Assembly (NCBI RefSeq): GCF_946479755.1
Contig: NZ_CAMLHC010000004.1
Span: 248,001-312,000, forward strand
DNA: 64,000 bases
Source of the DNA: an uncultured Chitinophaga sp.
Lineage (GTDB): Bacteria > Bacteroidota > Bacteroidia > Chitinophagales > Chitinophagaceae
Reading direction: 5' to 3'
The notes under the pieces are model-generated. The model had not been told where the DNA came from. It did not search any database and worked only from the letters and a program-made list of their open reading frames with translations. Below, one piece after another: positions 1 to 8,859 of this stretch (position 1 is the first letter of the stretch; the number at the start of each line of letters is the position of its first letter). A program made the translations under genes and the position numbers.

Positions 1-37
1 GCCACCGTACATGCATCCAATCTGCATATGCGGTGGC
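1..37. terminator. Inverted repeat at the window edge, possible terminator
   Basis: GCCACCG at 1-7 pairs with CGGTGGC at 31-37, and the inner bases TGCAT/ATGCA extend the stem. A short T-rich stretch follows. It is probably the terminator of a gene that lies upstream of the window. Nothing else is recognisable up to base 160. Confidence 0.4.
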
Positions 38-167
38 TTCTGTGTTTAATGTAGTCAAGCAGTTATTGCAAGCTTAGTTTTGCTGTGATTATGGCGCAGC
101 AAAGGTGTGGCATTTTTTCAAAGTGCAGAAGAAACGCGCCCGAGTTAATAATTATTTAATCATCATG

Positions 168-175
168 TATATTTA
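168..175 (+). promoter_or_regulatory. Putative -7 box (TATATTTA) for the 2-hydroxyacid dehydrogenase gene
   Basis: TATATTTA matches the Bacteroidota -7 consensus TAnnTTTG at all but the last base. It lies 18 bases before the ATG at 194, so the leader would be very short. No clear -33 element is seen. Confidence 0.35.
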
Positions 176-193
176 ACGTACAAACAGAAATAT

Positions 194-1159
194 ATGAAAA
201 ACATCGTTGTACTGGATGGCTATGCTTTAAATCCCGGTGACCTGGACTGGGCGCCGCTGCAGGCTTTGGGAAAGGTGACCATTTACGACCGTACGCCGGC
301 AGGCCAGGTGGCGGAACGGGCGAAGGACGCGCATATACTGCTGACCAACAAGGCTATAGTCAGCGCGGAAACGATCAATAACCTGCCTTCCCTCGAATAT
401 ATCGGGGTAATGGCTACAGGGTATAACGTGGTGGATATCCCTGCCGCTACGGCCCGGAAAATACCGGTAACAAACGTTCCCGCTTACAGTACTGCTTCAG
501 TGGCGCAGCTTACCTTTGCATTAATATTGGAATTGTGTCATCATACCGGTTTGCATGCGGAGAGTGTAAGGGCCGGTGAATGGGCCTCCAGCGTGGACTT
601 CAGCTACTGGAAAACGCCGCTGACCGAACTGGATGGCCGTACGCTGGGCATCGTGGGGTTTGGGCAGATAGGGCAGGCGGCGGCAAGGATCGCGCTGGCC
701 TTCGGAATGAAGGTGATCGTCTCCCATAAACACCCTGAAAGGGACAAAATGGAAGGGGTGACTTTCGTGGACCAAGCCACCTGTTTCCGGGAGGCGGACA
801 TCGTTTCATTACATTGCCCGCTGAACCAGGACAACCGCGAGTTTGTGAATGCAGCGCTGCTGAAGACGATGAAAAAGACGGCATGGCTGATCAATACCAG
901 CCGGGGGCCGCTGGTCCACGAGGCCGATCTGGCGGAGGCTTTAAAAAATGGGGTGATAGCAGGAGCGGGGCTGGATGTGCTTTCTTCCGAGCCGCCGGCA
1001 GCAGATAATCCGCTGGTACAGGCGCCCGGGACCGTCATTACACCGCATATCGCATGGGCAACACAGTCGGCACGCGGCCGGTTGCTGCGCACCGCCATTG
1101 AGAATGTTCAACAACATTTGCGCGGAAAGTGTCAAAATAATATCAATAAAATACAATAA
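194..1159 (+). CDS. D-2-hydroxyacid dehydrogenase (glycerate dehydrogenase-like)
   Basis: NAD-dependent oxidoreductase of the D-isomer-specific 2-hydroxyacid dehydrogenase family, which interconverts 2-hydroxy and 2-oxo acids in the cytoplasm. The 321-residue length is typical. The Rossmann motif GFGQIG is at 155-160. The catalytic Arg-Glu-His triad is visible as R237 (NTSRGPL), E266 (SSEPP) and H285 (PHIAWAT). It most resembles the hydroxypyruvate reductase/glycerate dehydrogenase branch, but the physiological substrate cannot be read from sequence. It stands alone, with no serine or glycine pathway gene next to it. The last dozen residues, after the helix near 310, are rich in N and K and probably disordered. 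Confidence 0.85.
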   Translation: MKNIVVLDGYALNPGDLDWAPLQALGKVTIYDRTPAGQVAERAKDAHILLTNKAIVSAETINNLPSLEYIGVMATGYNVVDIPAATARKIPVTNVPAYSTASVAQLTFALILELCHHTGLHAESVRAGEWASSVDFSYWKTPLTELDGRTLGIVGFGQIGQAAARIALAFGMKVIVSHKHPERDKMEGVTFVDQATCFREADIVSLHCPLNQDNREFVNAALLKTMKKTAWLINTSRGPLVHEADLAEALKNGVIAGAGLDVLSSEPPAADNPLVQAPGTVITPHIAWATQSARGRLLRTAIENVQQHLRGKCQNNINKIQ

Positions 1160-1295
1160 AATATTATTTTGATGTTTTTATCATGTGTTTGTATATTTAA
1201 GTAATCCTCTTATAAATAACTATTATTTTTTGTCTGACGAATGAATACGCTGAACAACTCCCGTAACTTGAACAGAATGGCCACCGGTTTTAGTA

Positions 1296-1303
1296 TAATT
1301 TTG
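1296..1303 (+). promoter_or_regulatory. Putative -7 box TAATTTTG upstream of the response regulator
   Basis: Perfect match to TAnnTTTG, about 130 bases before the response regulator ATG. A transcript starting near 1309 would run straight into the hairpin at 1361-1379. Confidence 0.4.
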
Positions 1304-1360
1304 AAAACGTATATTTTACCCTTATAGAATTAAAATATATAAAAACGGGTCGGTACCTTC

Positions 1361-1379
1361 CGCGGTCGACCGCGTTTTT
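1361..1379 (+). terminator. Short GC hairpin plus T-run in the response regulator leader
   Basis: A perfect 14-base palindrome (CGCGG, loop TCGA, CCGCG) is followed directly by five T residues. It has the form of an intrinsic terminator, but it lies 54 bases before the response regulator start and 200 bases after the preceding stop. It could be a leftover terminator of the upstream gene, an attenuator, or the end of a roughly 70-nt small RNA. Confidence 0.5.
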
Positions 1380-1432
1380 ATGAAGGGGGAAGTCGCTACA
1401 TTCAGAAGTCACCTTCAAAATTCAACCGAAAT

Positions 1433-2161
1433 ATGAAATCACGTATTCTATTGGTAGAGGACGATGAATTTTTTGCCAAAGTGCTCAAGCGGCAGCTGGA
1501 GCGTGCCAATTTTGAAGTAACACATGCTGCCGACGGACAGGCCGGTTGGGAGAAATTCCAGGAAACAATTTTTGATTTATGCATCCTGGACGTGGTGATG
1601 CCCAGGAAAGACGGTTTTACACTGGCGGGGGAAATACGGGCCACGGATTTTAACATCCCTATCGTATTTACCTCTTCCCGCTACATGGAGCAGGACAGAT
1701 TGCAGGGATTTGATATCGGGGCGGATGATTACCTGGTAAAGCCTTTCAATACGGACGAACTGATCAGCCGTATTAAAGTGTACATTAAACGCAGCCGTCT
1801 GCTTCGGAGTGAGAAGCGGATTGTCTATACTGTAGGTAACCTTGTTTTCGACTATTCCCAGCTTCAGCTGCGGCATAAAGATAATGAGGCGGAGAATCAT
1901 GTGCGGATTGCTCCCAAAGAGGCGGAACTACTGCGCTATCTGTGTGAAAACTCTAACAAAAAACTGAAACGGGAGCATATCCTGGCAAGTGTCTGGGGAG
2001 CGGACGGTTACCTGGCACAAAGGGTAATGGACGTTTACCTGAGTCGTTTACGCCGGCATATTGCCATGGACCCCTCTATCCGGATAGAGACCTTTCACGG
2101 GAAAGGTCTGATGCTGGTCATCAATGAGATGGACCGCACCCACATTATTGAGAAGGCCTGA
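1433..2161 (+). CDS. OmpR/PhoB-type response regulator transcription factor, orphan
   Basis: Two-component response regulator of 242 residues. The receiver domain (about 3-118) has the acidic pair E9/D10, phosphoacceptor D53 (ILDVVMP), the T80/S81 switch position and the conserved lysine K103 in LVKPF. A winged-helix DNA-binding domain follows (about 130-232), ending in the HGKGLML wing region. No histidine kinase gene lies nearby, so its partner is elsewhere. The start at 1433 gives the expected MKSRILLVEDD N-terminus. The long leader with a terminator-like hairpin suggests regulation after transcription initiation. Confidence 0.9.
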   Translation: MKSRILLVEDDEFFAKVLKRQLERANFEVTHAADGQAGWEKFQETIFDLCILDVVMPRKDGFTLAGEIRATDFNIPIVFTSSRYMEQDRLQGFDIGADDYLVKPFNTDELISRIKVYIKRSRLLRSEKRIVYTVGNLVFDYSQLQLRHKDNEAENHVRIAPKEAELLRYLCENSNKKLKREHILASVWGADGYLAQRVMDVYLSRLRRHIAMDPSIRIETFHGKGLMLVINEMDRTHIIEKA

Positions 2162-2192
2162 GGCCTGATTGTTTTTTAAACCTGAAACAGAA

Positions 2193-2225
2193 AACGTCCC
2201 GGTGTTTGCCGGGACGTTCTTTTTT
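2193..2225. terminator. Bidirectional terminator between the response regulator and yebC
   Basis: Ten-base stem AACGTCCCGG (2193-2202) pairs with CCGGGACGTT (2209-2218), loop TGTTTG. T-runs on the plus side, and A-rich sequence on the other side, allow it to serve both convergent genes. Confidence 0.85.
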
Positions 2226-2238
2226 ATGGAGATAATCT

Positions 2239-2949
2239 TTATTTCAGATTGTAAAACACCTGCTGTACGTCGTCGTCCTGCTCCAGGCGGTCTACCAGCT
2301 CCAGTACCTCTTTGGCCTGCTCCTCACTCAGTTCCACCGTGGTGGTAGGGATGCGTTTCAGTTCAGAGCTGATCACTTCCAGCCCTTTGTCCTCCAGCGC
2401 TTTGGCCATATTGCCAAACTCGCTGAAAGCTGCGCGGATGATGATGTTACCTTCGCTGTCTTCCCCGATTTCTTCCAGTCCGAAGTCAATCAGTTCCAGC
2501 TCCAGTTCTTCGAGGTCCTGACCGGCGTTTTTCACTTTGAATTCACCGACACGGTTGAACAGGAAGCCTACGGAACCGCTGTTGCCCAGGCTGCCGCCAC
2601 CTTTGGTGAAGTGCATGCGCAGGTTGGCTACGGTACGGGTGGTATTATCAGTAGCAGTATCGATCATCACCGCTACGCCGTGAGGGGCGTAACCTTCGTA
2701 TACCACTTCCTCGTAATCAGTCTTGTCTTTACCCATGGCACGTTTGATAGCCGCTTCCACACGATCTTTGGGCATGTTGGCGCTTTTGGCGTTCAATATG
2801 CAGCGGCGCAGTGCAGGGTTATTGTCGGGGTCAGGACCACCATTTTTAACTGCGATAGCGATCTCTTTACCAACTCTTGTGAATGCTTTGGCCATCCTGT
2901 CCCAGCGGGCAAACATGGTTGACTTTCTTACTTCAAATATCCTTCCCAT
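2239..2949 (-). CDS. YebC/PmpR family protein
   Basis: The 236-residue protein starts with the family hallmark [21 protein letters not shown] and continues with the conserved [14 protein letters not shown] segment and the [11 protein letters not shown] motif. Family members fold into three domains. They have been described as transcription regulators and more recently as ribosome-associated factors that relieve stalling at proline-rich sequences. It is transcribed alone from a TAnnTTTG promoter and ends at a bidirectional terminator. The role is assigned by family only. Confidence 0.92.
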   Translation of the reverse strand: MGRIFEVRKSTMFARWDRMAKAFTRVGKEIAIAVKNGGPDPDNNPALRRCILNAKSANMPKDRVEAAIKRAMGKDKTDYEEVVYEGYAPHGVAVMIDTATDNTTRTVANLRMHFTKGGGSLGNSGSVGFLFNRVGEFKVKNAGQDLEELELELIDFGLEEIGEDSEGNIIIRAAFSEFGNMAKALEDKGLEVISSELKRIPTTTVELSEEQAKEVLELVDRLEQDDDVQQVFYNLK

Positions 2950-2989
2950 AATGGGTTATAAATTAATTATTTGTGAATGATAACAATTG

Positions 2990-3031
2990 GAGGTGAATAC
3001 ACCTCAAAAGGCTAATAAAGATGCAAATTTA
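2990..3031 (-). promoter_or_regulatory. yebC -7 box TAAATTTG and leader hairpin
   Basis: On the minus strand TAAATTTG occupies 3031-3024, a perfect TAnnTTTG. The predicted leader of about 65 bases contains a perfect 6-bp hairpin (GAGGTG and CACCTC separated by four bases) near 2991-3006. Confidence 0.5.
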
Positions 3032-3061
3032 GAGAACTTTCGGCGAAAACAGCGCCCTTTT

Positions 3062-3097
3062 AAACAGAAAACCGCCCGGAAAGATGGCCGGGCGGTT
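3062..3097 (-). terminator. Terminator of the amino acid permease gene
   Basis: Ten-bp stem AACCGCCCGG (3070-3079) and CCGGGCGGTT (3088-3097), with a T-rich tail on the minus strand (TTCTGTTTA). It lies between the permease stop and the yebC promoter, so the two genes are separate transcripts. Confidence 0.8.
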
Positions 3098-3146
3098 GCT
3101 GTGAATATGTTTCAGTGATAACGGGATCACGGTTGTCAGCAGGTGA

Positions 3147-4598
3147 CTATTTTTCGCTTTGCCCGATCTTACTGTTTTTCTTGCTGTAGGTAAAGTAGAT
3201 AACGAAACCGAGGCCCATCCAGATAGCCAGTCGTAACCAGGTATCCCAGGGAAGTGCGCCCATCATTACCACGCAGATGATGATACCCATGATCGGAACG
3301 AAAGGTACCAGCGGTGTTTTGAAGGGTCTGGGGGCATCCGGTTGTTTTTTGCGCATGATGATGATACCAACGCAAACCAGCACGAAAGCAAAGAGGGTAC
3401 CGATGCTCACCATTTCACCCACCACGTGTACCGGCACGAAAGCGGAGAACAGGGATACGAACACCATGAACAGCAGATTGGACTTATACGGTGTACGGTA
3501 TTTCGGATGTACGTCGGAGAAAGCTTTCGGCAGCAGGCCGTCCTTGGACATGGAGTAGAACACGCGGGACTGGCCCATGAGCATCACCAGGATCACGGAA
3601 GTATAACCGGCCAGGATAGCGAGGATGATGGCCTGTTGCAGCCAGCCATAAGGTGTTTTCGCAATGGCGATCGCTACCGGTGCGGCGCTGTCTTTGAATT
3701 CTTTATAGTTGGCCAGGCCGGTCATCACGTGGGCAAACAGTACGTACAATATCGTACAGATAACAAGTGAGCCCAGGATACCGATAGGCATGTCTTTCTG
3801 CGGTCTTTTGGCTTCCTGCGCGGCAGTAGATACCGCGTCAAAGCCAATGAAAGCAAAGAACACCACCGCAGCACCGCGCAATACGCCGGAGATGCCGAAG
3901 TGGCCGAAGCCTTCATTTTCAGGAATATAAGGTGTATAGTTGGCGGGGTCCACATGGTTCCAGCCCACAGCGATAAACACCAGTACAACGGTTACTTTCA
4001 GTGCTACCAGCAGGGCGTTGGTAAAGGCAGACTCCCGGGTACCGCGGATCAGCAGCATGGACAGCGCGCCTACGATCAGGATAGCGGGGAAGTTCATGTA
4101 GCCGTGTACGGTAGTGCCATCCACCAGGGTAACGGTTTCAAACGGCGAAGCCGTTAGCTGTGCCGGAAGGTGTATGTTGAAATGATGCAGGAATTTTACG
4201 AGGTACTGCGACCAGCTGATGGCCACGGTAGCCGCACCCAGTGCATATTCCAGCACGAGGTCCCATCCGATGATCCAGGCCATGAATTCACCCATGGTAG
4301 CGTAGGAGTAGGTGTAAGCACTTCCGGCAATAGGGATCATGGAGGCAAATTCGGCATAGCATAAACCTGCGAAAGCGCAACCGATAGCGCCTACGAGGAA
4401 GGAGATAGTAACGGCGGGACCGGCATTGTTGGCTGCAGCCAGACCAGTCAGGGAAAACAGACCTGCGCCGATGATAGCGCCTATACCCAGAGCAACCAGG
4501 TTCGTTGCGGATAAAGATCGTTTCAGTCCTTTCTCTGACTCGCTCGCCTCATTCATGAGCTGATGTAAAGACTTGGTTCTGGAAAATAGAAGACCCAT
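3147..4598 (-). CDS. APC family amino acid permease
   Basis: A 483-residue inner-membrane carrier with about 12 hydrophobic helices, of the cationic amino acid transporter-like branch of the amino acid-polyamine-organocation superfamily. Helix 1 carries the unwound substrate-binding motif GAIIGAGLF, and helix 6 carries FFAFIGFDAVSTAAQEAKRP, both diagnostic. The last dozen residues are hydrophilic. It is divergently arranged with the DAACS symporter gene, and both are predicted to import amino acids or organic acids. Substrate specificity cannot be read from sequence. Confidence 0.88.
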   Translation of the reverse strand: MGLLFSRTKSLHQLMNEASESEKGLKRSLSATNLVALGIGAIIGAGLFSLTGLAAANNAGPAVTISFLVGAIGCAFAGLCYAEFASMIPIAGSAYTYSYATMGEFMAWIIGWDLVLEYALGAATVAISWSQYLVKFLHHFNIHLPAQLTASPFETVTLVDGTTVHGYMNFPAILIVGALSMLLIRGTRESAFTNALLVALKVTVVLVFIAVGWNHVDPANYTPYIPENEGFGHFGISGVLRGAAVVFFAFIGFDAVSTAAQEAKRPQKDMPIGILGSLVICTILYVLFAHVMTGLANYKEFKDSAAPVAIAIAKTPYGWLQQAIILAILAGYTSVILVMLMGQSRVFYSMSKDGLLPKAFSDVHPKYRTPYKSNLLFMVFVSLFSAFVPVHVVGEMVSIGTLFAFVLVCVGIIIMRKKQPDAPRPFKTPLVPFVPIMGIIICVVMMGALPWDTWLRLAIWMGLGFVIYFTYSKKNSKIGQSEK

Positions 4599-4664
4599 AC
4601 AAAAGAAAAGTTGTGGTTGATGTTTTAAGGTAGTTTAGTTCTGTTGTGTTGTATGTCGATCCGT

Positions 4665-4672
4665 CAAATATA
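4665..4672 (-). promoter_or_regulatory. -7 box TATATTTG for the amino acid permease
   Basis: Perfect TAnnTTTG on the minus strand, about 66 bases upstream of the permease start codon. Confidence 0.5.
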
Positions 4673-4738
4673 ATATCTAAAATCTAGAACGGATACTTTT
4701 ATTTTAGCCTGAAACGCTTATTTGTACCGGCAGAACCT

Positions 4739-4746
4739 TATTTTTG
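4739..4746 (+). promoter_or_regulatory. -7 box TATTTTTG for the DAACS symporter
   Basis: Perfect TAnnTTTG, 61 bases before the ATG at 4808. An upstream TTTG at 4721-4724 is closer than the usual 19-21 bases, so the -33 element is uncertain. Confidence 0.45.
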
Positions 4747-4807
4747 GGAAATTTTCCGGTTACAACAATTATTAAATTTTTTAAAGAAGAAAAAATCCTG
4801 GCGTTGC

Positions 4808-6112
4808 ATGAAGAAATCATCAAATAAGCTTACGCTGTTCATTTTTATTGCCATGTTGGTAGGCATCAGTACGGGTTATGCAGTATGGCTGGCTTATACT
4901 CCTGCTGAAGACGTGTTGAAAACCGGAGCGGCTGCGGCTACGCCAGGCACCCCTGAGGTGTTTGCTGACCGTATTTCTATCCTGACGGATATATTCCTGC
5001 GAATGGTGAAGATGATCATCGCTCCATTGGTATTTTCCACCCTCGTGGTAGGCGTGGCCAAAATGGGCGATATCAAGGCGGTAGGCCGCGTTGGCGGCAA
5101 AACCATGCTGTGGTTTATCAGTGCAACCTTTGTATCATTGTTCCTGGGCCTGGTGCTGGTAAATATTATGAAGCCCGGCCTGTCTCTCAACCTGCCCCTG
5201 CCTGATACGCATGCCAGTTCCGGTATTGCCAAAGCTGATATGACGTTGAGAGGTTTTTTCCGTCACGTGGTGCCGGACAGTGTGATAGAGGCGATGGCCA
5301 AAAATGAAATTCTGCAGATCGTGGTATTTGCGATTTTCTTCGGGGTGGCCGCGGCTGCCATCGGGGAAAAAGCGCAACCCGTCGTAAAGCTGATGGACAG
5401 CGTAGCGCATATCATGCTGAAAGTGACCGGCTTTGTCATGAATTTCGCGCCGTTCGCAGTATTTGGCGCCATGGCCGCCATCATCGCTACCAAAGGACTT
5501 TCCGTGCTGCTGGTATATGGTAAATTTATCGTTCAGTTTTATCTTGGCCTGTTCAGCTTATGGCTGGTACTGGCATTGGTAGGATGGCTGATCCTCGGCA
5601 AGCGCGTGTTCCGTTTGCTGGGCGGTATTAAAGATCCGTTGCTGCTGGCTTTCGGCACGGCGAGCAGCGAAGCGGCGTATCCGCGTACCATGGAGGAGCT
5701 GGAGCGTTTCGGCTGCGACAACCGTATTGTTAGTTTTGTATTACCCCTGGGCTACTCCTTTAACCTGGACGGCTCTATGATGTATATGACGTTTGCCAGC
5801 CTGTTTATTGCACAGGCTTATGGCATGCACCTTAGCGTGGACCAACAGATCACCATGCTGCTGGTGTTGATGATCACCAGTAAAGGTATTGCAGGCGTAC
5901 CAAGGGCTTCCCTCGTGGTAATCGCCGGCACCCTGTCCATGTTCCACATCCCCGAAGCCGGCCTGTTACTGCTGCTGGGAGTAGACCACCTGCTGGACAT
6001 GGGCCGCTCTGCGACCAACGTAATTGGTAACGCGATGGCCACCGCGGTGGTATCCAAATGGGAGAATAAGCTGGGCACTGGCGATAGCGACGGAATGTTA
6101 GTTAACAAATAG
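4808..6112 (+). CDS. Dicarboxylate/amino acid:cation symporter (DAACS family)
   Basis: A 434-residue inner-membrane symporter of the GltP/DctA family, which imports C4-dicarboxylates or acidic amino acids with H+ or Na+. Visible family signatures are the RMVKMIIAPLVFSTLV segment after helix 2, a serine-containing hairpin tip (FGTASSEAAYPRTME), the GYSFNLDGSMMYMT motif of helix 7 and the second re-entrant hairpin MITSKGIAGVPRAS. The substrate-binding region DMGRSATNVIGNAMAT is intact. The first hairpin reads SSEAAYP rather than the commoner SSST-like form, which may alter specificity. It is followed 49 bases later by dedA. Confidence 0.9.
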   Translation: MKKSSNKLTLFIFIAMLVGISTGYAVWLAYTPAEDVLKTGAAAATPGTPEVFADRISILTDIFLRMVKMIIAPLVFSTLVVGVAKMGDIKAVGRVGGKTMLWFISATFVSLFLGLVLVNIMKPGLSLNLPLPDTHASSGIAKADMTLRGFFRHVVPDSVIEAMAKNEILQIVVFAIFFGVAAAAIGEKAQPVVKLMDSVAHIMLKVTGFVMNFAPFAVFGAMAAIIATKGLSVLLVYGKFIVQFYLGLFSLWLVLALVGWLILGKRVFRLLGGIKDPLLLAFGTASSEAAYPRTMEELERFGCDNRIVSFVLPLGYSFNLDGSMMYMTFASLFIAQAYGMHLSVDQQITMLLVLMITSKGIAGVPRASLVVIAGTLSMFHIPEAGLLLLLGVDHLLDMGRSATNVIGNAMATAVVSKWENKLGTGDSDGMLVNK

Positions 6113-6161
6113 ATAACAGTTTTATTCTTATTTTACCGATTCTGAACAGAATTTACTTAGC

Positions 6162-6848
6162 ATGGACCAGATTTTAGAGTTTTTTAAACACCTCATTAAT
6201 CCCTCGTGGATTATTGAACATGGTGGCCTGTACCTGTTACTGGCGATTATTTTTGCGGAGACCGGTTTATTTATTGGCTTTTTTCTCCCCGGCGATTCCC
6301 TGCTTTTTGTAGCAGGTATTTACAGTGAAGATCTCTGCCGGAGTTTCTTTGATATGCCGTTTTTTTTCGTGATGCTGCTGATTGCGCTGGCCGGTGTGCT
6401 GGGCAATATGGTGGGTTTTTGGTTTGGTAAAAAATCCGGCCCGCTGTTATTTAAAAAGAAAGATACCTTCTTCTTTAGAAAGAAACACTTACACCAGGCA
6501 CATGATTTCTTCGTAAAATACGGTGGCGGCGCCATCTTACTGGCCCGTTTCCTCCCCATTATCCGCACTTTCGCTCCTATCGTGGCAGGCATGGTGCAGA
6601 TGGACAGAAAGAAGTTCATGGTGTTTAATATCATCGGTTCTTTTGCCTGGGTGTTTTCCATGATGCTAGCCGGTCATTACCTGGACAAGCTTTTCCCCAA
6701 CCTGAAAAATCACCTCGAGCTGATCATTCTCGTTATCATCCTGATCACTACCTTACCGGTGATCCTCAAAATAGTTTTCGGAAAAGCGAAACATCATCCG
6801 GGCCATGATCAGCCGGAAGTGACCAACACATCAGACACAACATTGTAA
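6162..6848 (+). CDS. DedA/VTT family membrane protein
   Basis: A 228-residue polytopic inner-membrane protein. It has the DedA signatures: an E...G.F.PGD motif (AETGLFIGFFLPGDSLLF, about 27-44), the G...G...GY-like helix GVLGNMVGFWFGK, and the later re-entrant loop FLPIIRTFAPIVAGM with conserved arginine. Members are implicated in lipid carrier recycling (undecaprenyl phosphate, phosphatidylethanolamine) across the inner membrane. The C-terminus is a histidine-rich cytoplasmic tail (KHHPGHDQ). Its transcript ends at the hairpin at 6861-6893. Confidence 0.87.
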   Translation: MDQILEFFKHLINPSWIIEHGGLYLLLAIIFAETGLFIGFFLPGDSLLFVAGIYSEDLCRSFFDMPFFFVMLLIALAGVLGNMVGFWFGKKSGPLLFKKKDTFFFRKKHLHQAHDFFVKYGGGAILLARFLPIIRTFAPIVAGMVQMDRKKFMVFNIIGSFAWVFSMMLAGHYLDKLFPNLKNHLELIILVIILITTLPVILKIVFGKAKHHPGHDQPEVTNTSDTTL

Positions 6849-6860
6849 TAATTTTTTGAA

Positions 6861-6893
6861 AATGGGCTATTCATTAGCCCATTTTTTATTTTA
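6861..6893 (+). terminator. Terminator of dedA
   Basis: Nine-bp stem AATGGGCTA (6861-6869) and TAGCCCATT (6875-6883), followed by a T-rich tail. It lies upstream of the ATG at 6925, so longer versions of the next gene that start with TTG at 6856 would include the terminator and are unlikely. Confidence 0.85.
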
Positions 6894-6924
6894 CCGATAT
6901 TTCTTTTATCAACCAAAAGTCCAC

Positions 6925-8160
6925 ATGAAAACTGATAGCCGCCCCGCTTCTATCTTCAACGTTGCCGTGATCGTTGCATCACTGGGTTATTTTGTAGACA
7001 TCTACGATCTGCTGCTCTTTACCATAGTACGTGTTCCCAGCCTGAAAGACCTGGGCCTGCCGCAGAGCGAAATTGATGCGGGCGCAGGTTTATTGCTGAT
7101 CAACGTTCAGATGCTGGGCCTGCTGATAGGAGGCATTGTCTGGGGGATTATCGGCGACAAAAAAGGGCGACTGAGTGTGTTGTTCGGCTCTATTCTCATT
7201 TACTCTGTTGCCAATATCGCCAATGGATTTGTACATGGTATCAATGGGTATATCCTGTGGCGTTTTGTGGCCGGATTCGGTCTGGCAGGCGAGCTGGGAG
7301 CTGGTATTACCCTGGTATCAGAGATCCTGTCTAAAGAAAAACGCGGGTACGGTACCATGATAGTGGCCACTGTAGGGGTCTCCGGGGCCATTGCCGCCAA
7401 CCTGATCGCCAAACTGGTAGGCGACTGGCGGATCTGTTATTTTATAGGTGGCGGCCTGGGCCTGTGTTTGCTGATATTGCGGGTGAGCGTGATGGAATCA
7501 CATATGTTCAATGCTGTGCGTACTTCCACCGCGGCCCGGGGCAGTTTTTTTGCTTTGTTCACCAGCCGGGAGCGGTTTCTCAAATACCTGAAATGTATTT
7601 TGTTAGGAACGCCGACCTGGTTTGTGGTAGGAATCCTGATTGTATTCTCCAATAAGTTTGCGAAGGAAATGAACGTGGCCGGCGATATCAATCCCGGGGA
7701 TGCGGTGGCTTTCTGTTATGCAGGCATCACGGTGGGGGATTTTGCTTCCGGTGTGCTCAGCCAGCTATGGAAAAGCCGGCGTAAGGTGATGTTGGTGTTC
7801 CTGGTGCTGACAGGCGCTATGGTGGCCGTATACCTGAATATGTACGGTGCTGCCACCTGGGTATTTTATACGGTTTGTTTTATCCTTGGCTTCAGTGTGG
7901 GCTTCTGGGCTATTTTTGTCACTATTGCCGCGGAGAGTTTTGGCACCAATCTGCGGGCTACGGTAGCCACCACGGTACCCAATTTTGCACGGGGCATGTT
8001 ACCGCTGATATCCCTGTTGTTTGTGCAGGTACAGCATTCTTTTTCTTTTCTGCAGAGTGGCGCTATCGTAGCCGTGATATGCATCGGCATAGCGATGATA
8101 GCGGCCTGGAAGATTGAAGAGACATTTGGCAAGGACCTGAATTACCTGGAAGAGATTTAG
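6925..8160 (+). CDS. Major facilitator superfamily transporter
   Basis: A 411-residue carrier with about 12 transmembrane helices. The loop 2-3 motif reads GDKKGRLSVLFGSIL, the usual G(x)3(D/K)xxGRR signature. The helix 4 region GAGITLVSEILSKEKRGYGTM resembles the metabolite:H+/sugar porter branch. The start is placed at ATG 6925, because the upstream in-frame TTG at 6856 lies in front of the dedA terminator. The stop overlaps by 4 bases with the stop of the convergent marR gene, so the two 3' ends are interlocked. The substrate is unknown. Confidence 0.85.
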   Translation: MKTDSRPASIFNVAVIVASLGYFVDIYDLLLFTIVRVPSLKDLGLPQSEIDAGAGLLLINVQMLGLLIGGIVWGIIGDKKGRLSVLFGSILIYSVANIANGFVHGINGYILWRFVAGFGLAGELGAGITLVSEILSKEKRGYGTMIVATVGVSGAIAANLIAKLVGDWRICYFIGGGLGLCLLILRVSVMESHMFNAVRTSTAARGSFFALFTSRERFLKYLKCILLGTPTWFVVGILIVFSNKFAKEMNVAGDINPGDAVAFCYAGITVGDFASGVLSQLWKSRRKVMLVFLVLTGAMVAVYLNMYGAATWVFYTVCFILGFSVGFWAIFVTIAAESFGTNLRATVATTVPNFARGMLPLISLLFVQVQHSFSFLQSGAIVAVICIGIAMIAAWKIEETFGKDLNYLEEI

Positions 8161-8618
8161 TGGTAGGCTTCCAGCATTTTGTCCAGCAGCTTATTGAGCT
8201 GACTGAGTTCTTTTTCGTTCAGTGCTTTGAAGGTATCATTCAGTTGACCGATTTCCGCGTCAATGGCACTGAGCAGTTCCAGGCCTTTGGCGGTGATTTT
8301 CACGTCTACCGCTCTTCTGTCCAGTTCACAGCTTTTACGTTCCACGAGGTCCGCTTTCCGCAGTCTTTCCACGAGGCGTGACACATCGCTCATTTTGTCG
8401 AGCATGCGGTCTTTCAATACGTTGATGCTGGCGGCTTTGGGGTGTTGTCCGCGAAGGATGCGCAGTATATTGTACTGCTGCATGGTGATGTCGTAACGTT
8501 TGAAAAACTGCTGATGACGGGAGGTGATCCAGTTGCCCACGAAGATGAGGCTCACAAGTCCCCGCTGATTTTCATCTCCGAAATTTTTTTGTGTAATGAG
8601 TTTTTCAAGATTTGACAT
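8157..8618 (-). CDS. MarR family transcriptional regulator
   Basis: A 153-residue winged-helix repressor-type protein. The recognition region KAASINVLKDRMLDKMSDVSRLVERLRKADLVER and the wing (SCELDRRAVDVKITAKG) are clear. MarR proteins are dimers that often sense small aromatic compounds or oxidants and control a neighbouring transporter. Here the convergent MFS gene is an attractive but unproven target, since MarR targets are usually divergent. It is transcribed alone from a TAATTTTG promoter. Confidence 0.9.
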   Translation of the reverse strand: MSNLEKLITQKNFGDENQRGLVSLIFVGNWITSRHQQFFKRYDITMQQYNILRILRGQHPKAASINVLKDRMLDKMSDVSRLVERLRKADLVERKSCELDRRAVDVKITAKGLELLSAIDAEIGQLNDTFKALNEKELSQLNKLLDKMLEAYH

Positions 8619-8702
8619 ACGCTGTTGCTATGAGTTAGCGAAATGGTGCCCGTATTTGTTTTGGAAGTATTTCATTTATACCAGTTTATGCAGGCTCTGG
8701 AT

Positions 8703-8710
8703 CAAAATTA
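8703..8710 (-). promoter_or_regulatory. -7 box TAATTTTG for marR-type gene
   Basis: Perfect TAnnTTTG on the minus strand, leaving a leader of about 78 bases. Confidence 0.45.
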
Positions 8711-8797
8711 CGAATCTTTTTTAACACTGGTTAACATTAGCAAAGGGGCAGGTGCAGGTATTTTTCCCGGGAGGGGGAGGCTGTTTTACAAATGACA

Positions 8798-8840
8798 ACG
8801 GATTACAGCAGCGAAAAATTTTTCGGTTGCTGTAATCCGT
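8798..8840 (-). terminator. Long hairpin after the malate dehydrogenase gene
   Basis: A 13-bp stem (8798-8810 with 8828-8840, ACGGATTACAGCA and its complement) is continued by an inner GAAAAA/TTTTTC palindrome. The hairpin is almost continuous over 43 bases. It lacks a strong T tail, so it may protect the mRNA 3' end as much as terminate. Confidence 0.6.
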
Positions 8841-8859
8841 CATAAAGTTTGGATACAGG

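Noticed and set aside
6856..6924. N-terminal extension of the MFS transporter from TTG 6856
   Set aside because: It would translate through the dedA terminator hairpin and gives a non-family N-terminus. ATG 6925 is preferred.
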